From Nocardia huaxiensis (GTDB lineage: Bacteria; Actinomycetota; Actinomycetes; Mycobacteriales; Mycobacteriaceae), in NCBI RefSeq assembly GCF_013744875.1, contig NZ_CP059399.1, positions 7,936,001 through 8,000,000 on the forward strand: a stretch of DNA of 64,000 nucleotides, given 5' to 3'. The position numbers and the translations under genes are program-made. Under the pieces are notes generated by a model. The model made no database searches and had not been told where the DNA came from. It saw nothing but the letters and a program-made list of their open reading frames with translations. Below, in pieces: positions 8,998 through 17,035 of this stretch (its first letter is position 1; each line of letters opens with the position of its first letter).

Positions 8998-10230
8998 TCA
9001 GCAGTTGCCGGTGGCGGTCTCGCCGCGGAAACGCGCTTCGATCCACTGCAGCGCCAGCGGAAGTCCGAGCACGGCCGCCGTGAGATGGTCGGGCACGCCG
9101 ATGGTCGCCGACTGCACCGGGACCCCGGCCTGGCACCACCGGCGGGTGGTGTTCACGATGGCGTCCACCGGAACCAGGCCGTCGATGGGCGAATGCCATT
9201 CGAACACCGGCATATTCGGGGTGCCGTCGAACAGTTCGAGACTGTTCTCCTCCACCACGGCGCGGGCCGCGGCGCTGTCCATCATGGTGGTGGTCTTGGC
9301 GAAGTCCAGCGCCCCGCGGCCCGCGCCGGTGGCGATCAGATCATTGGTGCAGCTGTTGGCCATCGCCGTGCGGGCCGCGAGCCCGCGATCGTTGAGCTGC
9401 TCGCTGATCGGGAAGCGATCCGGGTACTCCCGTTCCAGTCCGAGCCCCGCCGCCATGGCCAGCCCGAAGACGGGATGCGCACCGAGACCGAGGGTTTCGA
9501 GCATCTTCACCAGGTTCATCGGGACTCCGCCCGCCGCCGCACCGGCGATATCCAGTTCGGGCGCATAGCTTTCCGCCATGGCCGCGGCCCAGGCGGTGGC
9601 CATGCCGCCGCCGGAGTATCCGGCCATCACCACCGGGCTCGAACTCAACCGCAGATCGTCCATGCGCTGCACGGCGCGAATACCGTCGAGGGTGATCTGT
9701 CCACCGAGTTTGGCTGCGCCATACGCGAATTGCGGTCCCAGGTGATCCGGCATGGCAATACTCCAGCCCCGCTGCAGTGCCAGGTTGTAGGCCGGCGCCT
9801 CCCGCACCATCAGATTCGGGTCGCTGGTGTAGAGCACATGCGATACCGAGCACTGCGCACCCAGACCGTTGATGATGTGCTGATACGACAGCAGCGGTCC
9901 GTTGGGTTGCCGGTTGCGCGGGGCCAGCACGGTCGTGGTGGCCGCGATGGGCTTGCCCTGGGAGTTCGTCGAACGGAATTTCACCAGGGTGATGTCGGTG
10001 TCCGGAAAGATCGCCAGCGCGGGCATTGCCTTGCGCTCCAGCACATCTCCGGGCCGGTAGGAACCGATGTCCTCCGGTGCGGTGTAGAACGGGTCCGGAT
10101 CCGCGACCGGGTACACGGGCGCGGCGTGCACGGCGGGCACGGCCGCGAAAGCCAGCAGGCCGCCGGCCAGCACGGCGGCCGCACACCCCAGGGCGCCGCG
10201 CCGATGTCTTCGGATCCTCGAAACCTGCAT
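8998..10230 (-). CDS. Secreted triacylglycerol lipase, LIP family
   Basis: A 410-residue secreted lipase with an Arg-rich N-terminus, a hydrophobic signal segment and a likely cleavage after VHAA. The body matches the secretory LIP lipase family shared by fungi and actinomycetes: DPFYTAPEDI near the mature N-terminus, SYQHIINGLGAQCS, nucleophile GYSGGGMATAW near residue 205, and candidate acid and His in SPIDGLVP and IGVPDHLT. It probably hydrolyses extracellular acylglycerols. The ATG has GAGGG upstream. The next gene on the strand is the antigen-85-like esterase, so the pair forms an exported hydrolase unit. An operator-like repeat lies about 100 bases upstream (10333-10349). Confidence 0.9.
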   Translation of the reverse strand: MQVSRIRRHRRGALGCAAAVLAGGLLAFAAVPAVHAAPVYPVADPDPFYTAPEDIGSYRPGDVLERKAMPALAIFPDTDITLVKFRSTNSQGKPIAATTTVLAPRNRQPNGPLLSYQHIINGLGAQCSVSHVLYTSDPNLMVREAPAYNLALQRGWSIAMPDHLGPQFAYGAAKLGGQITLDGIRAVQRMDDLRLSSSPVVMAGYSGGGMATAWAAAMAESYAPELDIAGAAAGGVPMNLVKMLETLGLGAHPVFGLAMAAGLGLEREYPDRFPISEQLNDRGLAARTAMANSCTNDLIATGAGRGALDFAKTTTMMDSAAARAVVEENSLELFDGTPNMPVFEWHSPIDGLVPVDAIVNTTRRWCQAGVPVQSATIGVPDHLTAAVLGLPLALQWIEARFRGETATGNC

Positions 10231-10332
10231 GATCCCTCTGCCTCCCAGATCTTGCTGTTGGAAAGCAGGCTAGGGAGATTCGCGTCGAAGTTACTCACCG
10301 GTTCCCAATGTCCTGACATCTCACACGTGTAA

Positions 10333-10349
10333 CTCACAGTTACTGTGAG
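10333..10349. promoter_or_regulatory. 17-bp operator-like inverted repeat upstream of the lipase
   Basis: CTCACAG-TTA-CTGTGAG is a perfect 7-bp inverted repeat with a 3-bp spacer. It lies between the leftward lipase and the rightward 78-residue gene. A related half-site (TTACTCAC, 10291-10298) lies closer to the lipase. TetR-type or PucR-type binding is possible. Confidence 0.45.
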
Positions 10350-10492
10350 ATCTCCAGTCCCGCCCGGAAATCTTTCCCGCCGAATATCCGAAACCTACTG
10401 TCGAGTAGTCCCCGTTGCCGATCCCGCCGGCCCGGCGCCCCGCGCAAAGATCGACACAGCGGCGCGGGGTGGCAGGAAAGGAGTTCAGGCGA

Positions 10493-10729
10493 ATGAACAG
10501 AATCGCCGAAACCGTTGACCAGAACCGCGGAGAAATCCCGACTCGCAGGGTGACCGTCTACTTCGAAGGCCCCGGGCCGGGCGACGACGTAATTCTCGAA
10601 TACGCCGCGACCAATGCCGAAGCCTGGGAATTCGCCTCCGCCGCTGTGCACTCCGGGCTCGCGGTGACGGTCGACGGCAAGGTGCGGCCGGACCTCCGTC
10701 GGCTGCCCTGCCGGAGCCTGTGGCGGTAA
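10493..10729 (+). CDS. Small protein of unknown function (78 aa)
   Basis: A 78-residue acidic protein whose start is fixed by AAAGGAG at 10477-10483, nine bases before the ATG. Alternating hydrophobic segments (RRVTVYFEG, DDVILEYAA, SGLAVTVDG) suggest a small alpha/beta fold with no signal peptide, membrane segment or cysteine pair. I do not recognise the family. It stands alone between the divergent lipase and the PucR regulator, 140 bases upstream of the latter. Confidence 0.65.
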   Translation: MNRIAETVDQNRGEIPTRRVTVYFEGPGPGDDVILEYAATNAEAWEFASAAVHSGLAVTVDGKVRPDLRRLPCRSLWR

Positions 10730-10869
10730 CCAATGTTGTGAACTGTCACAGGCTCCCTCGGCTCGCACTGTCAGACCGGCACAGAACGAACCGAAACCGG
10801 CCGCCCGCGACACCGGACTGACTACCGTTGTCCGTCCGCAGAAATCGTTCGTAGGCGGAAGGAGCGTTC

Positions 10870-12135
10870 ATGGCCGTCGAGAACACCGCGAGGTCCGGTC
10901 TCACCTTTTCCGGACAACCCATGTCATCGCCACTCAAGGACGTCTGGGCGCTGTCCCGGCAAATGGTCGGACATTTCGTGGAGAATGTCGCGCCCTGCGG
11001 CACGCTGCCCGGCGAGGCCATCTACGGCGATGTCACCACCATCACCCGCACCTGCCTGGAAATCGCGGTCAGCATGCTCGACGGCGAGGATATTCCGGCC
11101 AAAATCGGCCGTCTGCAAGAGGCCGCCGCCCAATGGGCGCGCGAGGGCGTTCCCATCGACACCATTCACCATGCGATTCACGAGGGCTTCCAGATCGGAT
11201 TCGATCTCGTGGTCGACACCGCCGCCGCGAAATATCGAATGTCGAGCGGGCATCCGGCATTCACCATCAGCGGCGAGGATTACGAAAGTCTGGTCGGCGC
11301 AGCCAAACTCGTGGTCGCGATGCTCGACCGCATGACCACCGCCGTCTCGCTGGCCTATGTGCGCGAACTGCGCTCGGTGGTCGGCGAGCACCACACCGCC
11401 GTGCACACCCTCACCTCCGCCCTGCTCGGCGGGCACCCCACCTCCACCATGGCCCGCGAGTGCGGCATCGAGATCGCCGACTCGTACGCCGTTGTCGCCC
11501 TGTCGATTCCGGCGCAGGCCGAGGAATCCGAGCCGGGCCTGGACGGCAAGGTGGTGGCGCGCCGCAAACTGCGCCGGGTACAGGCCGAACTCGCCACCCG
11601 CTGCGGCGACGCCGCCCTCTCATTGCTCAGCGTGGACGGCGGCACCATCCTGATCCCCTGCACCACAACGACTTCCCTCGAACTCGAAGACCTGATCGCA
11701 CAGCTGTCCCGGGCGGCGCGGGTGCCCGTCACCGCGACCGCGGTCACCGCGACGCCGGAGGGCGTCCCCAATGCCGCCGACCAGGCCCACGAACTGCTCG
11801 ACATGGTGCACCGGCTGGACTGCGTGCCCGGCGTCTACCGCTTCGACGACCTCGCCCTCGAATTCCAGCTCACCCGGCCCGGCCCCGGCCGCGAATACCT
11901 CGGCTCCCTGCTGGACCCGCTCGACGAACACCCCGAACTCCTCGAGACCCTGCAACGGCATATCAGCAACAACCTCAATCGTCAGCGCACCGCACGGGTG
12001 CTGCACGTGCACACCAATACCGTGGACTATCGCCTCAAACGCATCGGCCAGCTGACCGGCTTCGACCCCGGACAGTCCTCGGGCCTGTGGTATCTGCGCT
12101 CGGCCCTGGTCGCCCGCACCTACCGCGCCTGCTGA
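10870..12135 (+). CDS. PucR/CdaR-type helix-turn-helix transcriptional regulator
   Basis: A 421-residue regulator. The C-terminal 60 residues form the PucR helix-turn-helix (RTARVLHVHTNTVDYRLKRI), preceded by a GGDEF-like linker domain (about residues 170-310). The N-terminal ~160 residues contain a helical domain (QEAAAQWAREGVPIDTI, HHAIHEGF) typical of actinobacterial members. The start has GGAAGGAG directly upstream. The 3' end overlaps the 3' end of the convergent SRPBCC/ligase gene by 16 bases, so transcription of the two may interfere. Its target is not evident; the neighbouring ligase or lipase are candidates. Confidence 0.85.
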   Translation: MAVENTARSGLTFSGQPMSSPLKDVWALSRQMVGHFVENVAPCGTLPGEAIYGDVTTITRTCLEIAVSMLDGEDIPAKIGRLQEAAAQWAREGVPIDTIHHAIHEGFQIGFDLVVDTAAAKYRMSSGHPAFTISGEDYESLVGAAKLVVAMLDRMTTAVSLAYVRELRSVVGEHHTAVHTLTSALLGGHPTSTMARECGIEIADSYAVVALSIPAQAEESEPGLDGKVVARRKLRRVQAELATRCGDAALSLLSVDGGTILIPCTTTTSLELEDLIAQLSRAARVPVTATAVTATPEGVPNAADQAHELLDMVHRLDCVPGVYRFDDLALEFQLTRPGPGREYLGSLLDPLDEHPELLETLQRHISNNLNRQRTARVLHVHTNTVDYRLKRIGQLTGFDPGQSSGLWYLRSALVARTYRAC

Positions 12136-14216
12136 CGATGTGAACCCAGCAGCCGTTTGAGAATCTTCCCGGTCTCCCCGCGCGGTAGATCGTCGATGAA
12201 GGCCACGTCGCGCGGCACCGACACCCGCCCCAGCCGGTGCCGGATATAGCTGCGCACCATCTCCGAATCCAGCCCGGCCCCATCCCTTTTCACCACGAAC
12301 GCCGCCAGCCGCTGTCCGAACTCGTGGTCGGGCACACCCACCACCGCGACCTCGCTCACCTGCGGCAGCTGCGCGAGCGCCTCCTCCACCGGTCGCGGGA
12401 AGACGTTCTCGCCACCGGAAATGATCATCTCGTCGTCCCGGCCCGCGATGAAAAGCCGTCCCGTGGCGTCGAGATAGCCGAGATCACCGGTGTCGAGCAT
12501 GCCGTCGGCCTCGTCCGGCGGCGCGGCATTCACATATCCGTCGAACAGCATGTGATTGGCCACGAAGATCCGCCCCGTCGCCCCCACCGGCACCGGCCGC
12601 CGATCCTCGCCCAGCACAGCCAGTTTCGTCCCCAGCGGCGGCCGGCCCGCGGTGGTCGGCGAGATCCGCAGATCCTCCGGCGTGGCGATGGTCGCCCACG
12701 ACACCTCGGTGGAGCCGTACACGTTGTAGAGAATGTCGCCGAAGGTGTCCAGGAACCGCAGCACGGTCGCACCGGCGAGGGGCGCACCGCAACTGGCCAC
12801 GATCCGCAGGCTCGAGGTGTCGTAGCGGGCGCGCACGTCCTCGGGCAGATCCAGAATCCGCTGCACCATGGTCGGCACCGCCAGCAGCGTGGTCACCTTG
12901 CGCTCGGCGATCAGCCGCAGCGTGTCCTCGGCCTCGAACTGCTCCGGCAGCACGACGGTGGCGCGCAACGCCGTGCCGAGCTGCAGGCCCGCCAGCCCCC
13001 AGGTGTGGAACAGCGGACAGGGAATCAGCATGATCTCATTGGTGCGCAGTGGAATTCGAGACATCAGCGCGGCCGCCGCACCGAACCCCTTGGGCTGCGG
13101 CCGACGCGCCCCCTTGGGCGTTCCGGTGGTCCCCGAGGTGAGCACGACCAGCCCGCCGGGCCGCAGCGGCTTGTGAAAGTTGTTTTCCCCCAGCGCAATC
13201 AGCCGTTCGACCGTGACCTTCCCGGATTCTTCCGTGGGATCGGTGCGGATGCGCGGGATCCCGTCGTGCAGGTATCGCACCAGTTCTTCCAGCTCACCGT
13301 CCACGAACAGCGCCGACAGCCGGTCGCGCTGCACGATCTCCTCCAGGTTCCGCCCCGACAGCCCGGCATTGAGCAGCACCACATCGAGCCCGAGTTTGCC
13401 CGCGGCAACCATGGTTTCGACCGTGCCGGCGTGATTGCGGGCCAGCAGGCCGACGGTTTCCCCGTGCCCGAGCCCCAGACTCGCCATCCCGCCCGCCAAT
13501 GCCGTTGTGCGCGCGTCGATCTCGGCGAAGCTGCGGCTGCAGCGGTCGTCCACCACGGCCGCCCGGTCCGGCGAATGCGCCGCCCCCGCCGCATATCCGC
13601 CCGCGAGGTTGAAGCCCCAGCGCACCACCCCGCGCAGCTGCCGGACGCCCACATCCGGGCGGGTGGTGATCACCCCGCTGGTGAGCAGCTGCCGCGCCAC
13701 CCCCATGCGGTGCCGCACCGGTGCGCCCTCGGCATTCACCGCGACCGAATTCCGCGCTCCCCGAGCGATATCCGCGGCGCGGCCGAGCCCTTCCTGCACC
13801 CAGCGCACCACGGCGGATCTCGGCAGCGACGCCACCACCGGATGCACCCTGCCGACCGCGAAGCAGGTCACCGTGACCACAGTGCGCTGCTCACCCGCAT
13901 CACCCGAGGGCGAGCGCAATCGAATGGAGGCGAAGCTGCTACGCGCCCCGCAGTGCAGTTCCAGCCGCTCGTACCAGCGCCCCACCAGGAATCGCACATC
14001 CAGCACCCGGATCCCGGCCTCCGGCGTGCCCACCCGGAAGCACACCAGCGGACGGTCGTCGGGCGACTCCAGGGGATCGCACGCGCCGATGCCGGGAAAG
14101 ATCCGCGGGTAGGTCTGCGGATCGAGTAGCAACGCCCACAGCGTATTTCGCGGGATGGCCAGCTCGGTGACCACATCGATGACATCGGAAACCAACTCAG
14201 TGCCACTATCTCTCAC
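12120..14216 (-). CDS. SRPBCC domain fused to an AMP-forming acyl-CoA ligase
   Basis: About 698 residues in two parts. Residues ~10-150 look like an SRPBCC/polyketide-cyclase-type ligand-binding domain (VVTELAIPRNTLWALLLDP, HCGARSSFASIRLRSPSG). The rest is a class I adenylate-forming ligase: P-loop LTSGTTGTPKGA near residue 360, YGSTEVSW near 500, DTGDLGYL near 580 and the C-terminal lysine loop RGETGKILKR near 685. The ligase part fits fatty-acyl-CoA synthetases (FadD). Stand-alone ligases are about 500-550 residues, so the N-terminal domain is a real addition; it may bind or present a bulky hydrophobic substrate. I chose the GTG at 14216 because it directly precedes the SRPBCC fold; an in-frame GTG at 14279 is possible. 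The 3' end overlaps the convergent PucR gene. Confidence 0.85.
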   Translation of the reverse strand: MRDSGTELVSDVIDVVTELAIPRNTLWALLLDPQTYPRIFPGIGACDPLESPDDRPLVCFRVGTPEAGIRVLDVRFLVGRWYERLELHCGARSSFASIRLRSPSGDAGEQRTVVTVTCFAVGRVHPVVASLPRSAVVRWVQEGLGRAADIARGARNSVAVNAEGAPVRHRMGVARQLLTSGVITTRPDVGVRQLRGVVRWGFNLAGGYAAGAAHSPDRAAVVDDRCSRSFAEIDARTTALAGGMASLGLGHGETVGLLARNHAGTVETMVAAGKLGLDVVLLNAGLSGRNLEEIVQRDRLSALFVDGELEELVRYLHDGIPRIRTDPTEESGKVTVERLIALGENNFHKPLRPGGLVVLTSGTTGTPKGARRPQPKGFGAAAALMSRIPLRTNEIMLIPCPLFHTWGLAGLQLGTALRATVVLPEQFEAEDTLRLIAERKVTTLLAVPTMVQRILDLPEDVRARYDTSSLRIVASCGAPLAGATVLRFLDTFGDILYNVYGSTEVSWATIATPEDLRISPTTAGRPPLGTKLAVLGEDRRPVPVGATGRIFVANHMLFDGYVNAAPPDEADGMLDTGDLGYLDATGRLFIAGRDDEMIISGGENVFPRPVEEALAQLPQVSEVAVVGVPDHEFGQRLAAFVVKRDGAGLDSEMVRSYIRHRLGRVSVPRDVAFIDDLPRGETGKILKRLLGSHRQQAR

Positions 14217-14392
14217 GGGCCGGTTCGAAACACTCGGGTCGGCGGATAGCCTCGTTCTAGTCGAAGGGCCGGCGCGCACAGCGGGAAACCGCGCGATCAG
14301 GGCAGGTTCACGAAGGGCGGTCGTACAGCGTTATGAAGCACCACAGCGTCTGAAATACCGCAACATCACAATTTGCCGTCCAGCACACCGAA

Positions 14393-15355
14393 TCACCGCG
14401 TCACAGGATGCGCGGACTTCCGGAAAACCGAAGGCGTAGTGCCCTTTTCGTCCCGGAACGACCGGTAGAGCTGCCGCTCGGTCGCGAATCCGCAGGCATG
14501 CGCCACCGCCGACACCGGCAGCAGCGGATCGCGCACCAGCAGCTCGGCCGCCAGATTCACCCGCATGCGCCGCAGCACCGCGACCGGGCCCTCCTGGAAT
14601 CCGTCGAAGATGCGATACAGCGCGCGCCGGGACATGGCGCAGCCCTGGGCGATTCGCTCGGCCGTCAACTCCGGATCGGTGCAGTGGCGGCGCATGTACT
14701 CGAGCACCCGCTCGCGCGCGTACGCGTCGGCCGAGCGCGGCGGGGGCGCCTCGCCGGCCGCCAGCCGCACCGCGGAGACCAGCAGATCCAGCGCCGGCGC
14801 CGAAAGTAGTCGCGCCTGCTCGGGTGCGGTGCGCTGCAGTTCGGTCAGGTCACGGAAGAACCGCGCGATCACGCCGGCCGCGCCGGTGTCGGGTATGGCG
14901 ATGGCGGTGGGCAGATCGGCTCCGGTCAGCCCGGTGCGCTCGCGCAGGCGGCTCAGCGGCACCTGGACCACCGACATGCCCCAATCCGTGTCGAGGTCGA
15001 AAGCGTAGGGACGGGTGCTGTCGTAGAACACCATGGTCCCCGGACGCACCTCGGCCACGCGGTCGTCCTGGTACAGGCGGCCGTGGCCCTTGGTCTGGAT
15101 GGTGGCGGTCAGGAACTCGTCGTCGGTGCGCGCGATCAGGCTCCTGGTGCGGCGCACGTGCTGGGCGCCGGAGCCGAGCGCCGACACCTCCACATCGCCG
15201 TAGCGCCCACGCCGGATCCAGCCGTGGAAATCGTCCTGCGGTTTCGGTGAAACCGCCAGCGGCACATAGAAATCGCTCAGATGCGCTTCCCACTGATCGA
15301 ACTTCTCTGCCGCCGGCACTTCGGCTGCGGAATTCAACTCGACCTGCTCGACCAC
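14393..15355 (-). CDS. AraC-family transcriptional regulator
   Basis: A 320-residue activator-type protein. The N-terminal ~180 residues form an AraC-binding-like sensor domain with the strand-rich RPGTMVFYDSTRPYAF. The C-terminal ~100 residues hold the double helix-turn-helix (AERIAQGCAMSRRALYRIF and ACGFATERQLYRSFRDE). The start is a GTG with only a weak GAAGA upstream. It is divergent from the TetR/oleate-hydratase operon across a 117-base gap and upstream of the SRPBCC/ligase gene on the same strand, so either could be its target. Confidence 0.85.
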   Translation of the reverse strand: MVEQVELNSAAEVPAAEKFDQWEAHLSDFYVPLAVSPKPQDDFHGWIRRGRYGDVEVSALGSGAQHVRRTRSLIARTDDEFLTATIQTKGHGRLYQDDRVAEVRPGTMVFYDSTRPYAFDLDTDWGMSVVQVPLSRLRERTGLTGADLPTAIAIPDTGAAGVIARFFRDLTELQRTAPEQARLLSAPALDLLVSAVRLAAGEAPPPRSADAYARERVLEYMRRHCTDPELTAERIAQGCAMSRRALYRIFDGFQEGPVAVLRRMRVNLAAELLVRDPLLPVSAVAHACGFATERQLYRSFRDEKGTTPSVFRKSAHPVTR

Positions 15356-15420
15356 CGGGCAAGTCTTCCAGATCCGCAGAGCGAAAGGGTTGCACTTCTG
15401 TTAGCCAGGAGTACGCTCAG

Positions 15421-15438
15421 AAATGAGCACGCTCATTT
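15421..15438. promoter_or_regulatory. Perfect 8-bp inverted repeat, candidate TetR operator of the oleate-hydratase operon
   Basis: AAATGAGC-AC-GCTCATTT lies 34 bases before the TetR ATG and 65 bases from the divergent AraC start. Its size and symmetry are typical of TetR-family operators. It is AT-rich against a GC-rich background, consistent with overlap of a promoter. Confidence 0.6.
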
Positions 15439-15472
15439 TCAGATGCTGGCGACCACAGAGTGGAGGTGTCGA

Positions 15473-16174
15473 ATGGCTGCGACGATCCGCACGGCACAGA
15501 CCCGTCGACGCCTAAGCAAGGTGCATGACAAGCGCACACGCATCTTCGGCGCGGCAGCCACACTCTTCGCCGAACACGGCTTCGAAAAGACCACAACCCA
15601 GCAGATCTCCGATCGCGCGGAAATTGCTGCGGGCACACTATTCCGCTACGCGTCATCCAGGGCCGAGCTGCTGCTCATGGTCTACAACGAGGATCTGCGC
15701 GCGGCACTCGACCTCGGCGAGCAGAACTCGGCCCGCATCGACGATCCGGTGGCCGCGGTGTGGGCGCTGCTCGAACCGATCCTGGCGGCCGCCGCGCGGA
15801 ATACCGAGAACACCATCGTCTACCAACGCGAACTGCTGTTCGGCTCGCACGCCGAGCAGTACCGCGCCGAAGGTCTCGCCCTGGTCGACCGGCTCGAGAC
15901 CGCCATCGCCGCAATCCTCGACCACGCGGCGCACGGGAGCGCTGCCGCCGCGAACTCGACCGCCGCGAACTCGACCACCACGGGCCCGGCCCGGCTGGCG
16001 AGCCGCAGCATCTTCGCCGTCCTGCATCTGGCCCTCGCCCAACCTGCCACCGGCGCCCACCCGGGCCACGACGCCCGCGCGGACCTGTACGGGCAGACGG
16101 CACAGATCATTGCGGGATTCTGCGCCGGACCAACAAACAAGACCGCACTCACCGACAACAACGGAGCCCCATGA
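15473..16174 (+). CDS. TetR-family regulator of the oleate-hydratase operon
   Basis: A 233-residue protein with a standard N-terminal helix-turn-helix (RIFGAAATLFAEHGFEKTTT, QQISDRAEIAAGTLFRY) and an alpha-helical ligand-binding C-terminus that includes a short Ala/Asn/Ser/Thr-rich repeat (AAANSTAANSTTT). GGAGGTG precedes the ATG. Its stop overlaps the dehydrogenase start in an ATGA, so it is first in a three-gene operon. Autoregulation through 15421-15438 is the natural inference, with a fatty acid or acyl-CoA as the likely ligand given the enzymes downstream. Confidence 0.88.
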   Translation: MAATIRTAQTRRRLSKVHDKRTRIFGAAATLFAEHGFEKTTTQQISDRAEIAAGTLFRYASSRAELLLMVYNEDLRAALDLGEQNSARIDDPVAAVWALLEPILAAAARNTENTIVYQRELLFGSHAEQYRAEGLALVDRLETAIAAILDHAAHGSAAAANSTAANSTTTGPARLASRSIFAVLHLALAQPATGAHPGHDARADLYGQTAQIIAGFCAGPTNKTALTDNNGAP

Positions 16175-17025
16175 CCATCGACATTCGAAAAGTCACTGTG
16201 CTCGGCACCGGCGTCCTGGGATCGCAGATCGCATTCCAGACCGCGTTCAGCGGATTCGACGTCACCGCCTACGACATCAGCGCGGAGGCCCTCACCGCCG
16301 CCCGCGAACGCTTCGACAACCTCGCCGCCACCTACCGGACCGCCGTGCCCGGCGCGGGCGACGGCAAGGCCGAGCGGACCGCCGCCGCCATCGCGCTGAG
16401 TTCCGATCTGGCGCAAGCGGTTCAGGACGCCGACCTGGTGATCGAGGCGGTGCCCGAGGTGCTGTCGCTCAAGCAGGAGACCTACGAGAAACTCGGCAAG
16501 CTGGCCCCCGAACGGACCATCTTCGCCACCAACTCCTCCACCCTGCTGCCCAGTGCCATCAAGGATTTCACCGGACGGCCGGACAAGTTCCTGGCGCTGC
16601 ACTTCGCGAATCAGGTGTGGCACTTCAATACCGCCGAGGTGATGGGCACACCGGATACGGATCCCGCTGTCTTCCAGGCGGTTGTGGAGTTCGCGCAGGC
16701 CATCGGCATGGTGCCGATCGAACTGCACAAGGAGAAGGCCGGTTACGTCCTCAACTCGCTGCTGGTGCCACTGCTCAATGCCGGAATAGCGCTCGCCGCA
16801 GGCGGTTACGCCGACCCCGAAGCGGTCGACAAGACCTGGCGGATCGGCACCGGCGCACCCTTCGGCCCGTTCCAGGCCCTCGACGTCATCGGACTGACCA
16901 CGCCCTACAACATCCTCGTCAACGGCGACGAAAAAGCGCAGCAACTCGCGAAGTGGTTGAAGGACAACTACATCGACAAGGGCAAGCTCGGCATCGCTAC
17001 CGGAGAAGGCTTCTACAAATACTGA
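16171..17025 (+). CDS. 3-hydroxyacyl-CoA (3-hydroxybutyryl-CoA) dehydrogenase
   Basis: 284 residues. An N-terminal Rossmann domain opens with VTVLGTGVLGSQIA and contains VIEAVPE and the catalytic-region FATNSSTLLPS; the catalytic His is in LALHFANQVW. A helical C-terminal domain includes the conserved EKAGYVLNSLLVPLLNAG and GAPFGPFQALDVIGL. It oxidises (S)-3-hydroxyacyl-CoA to the 3-oxo form with NAD. It overlaps the TetR gene by four bases and sits ten bases before oleate hydratase, so it probably handles the hydroxy fatty acids that enzyme produces once they are shortened. The single-domain form is about 280 residues, so this gene is complete. Confidence 0.9.
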   Translation: MTIDIRKVTVLGTGVLGSQIAFQTAFSGFDVTAYDISAEALTAARERFDNLAATYRTAVPGAGDGKAERTAAAIALSSDLAQAVQDADLVIEAVPEVLSLKQETYEKLGKLAPERTIFATNSSTLLPSAIKDFTGRPDKFLALHFANQVWHFNTAEVMGTPDTDPAVFQAVVEFAQAIGMVPIELHKEKAGYVLNSLLVPLLNAGIALAAGGYADPEAVDKTWRIGTGAPFGPFQALDVIGLTTPYNILVNGDEKAQQLAKWLKDNYIDKGKLGIATGEGFYKY

Positions 17026-17035
17026 GAGGAGACCG

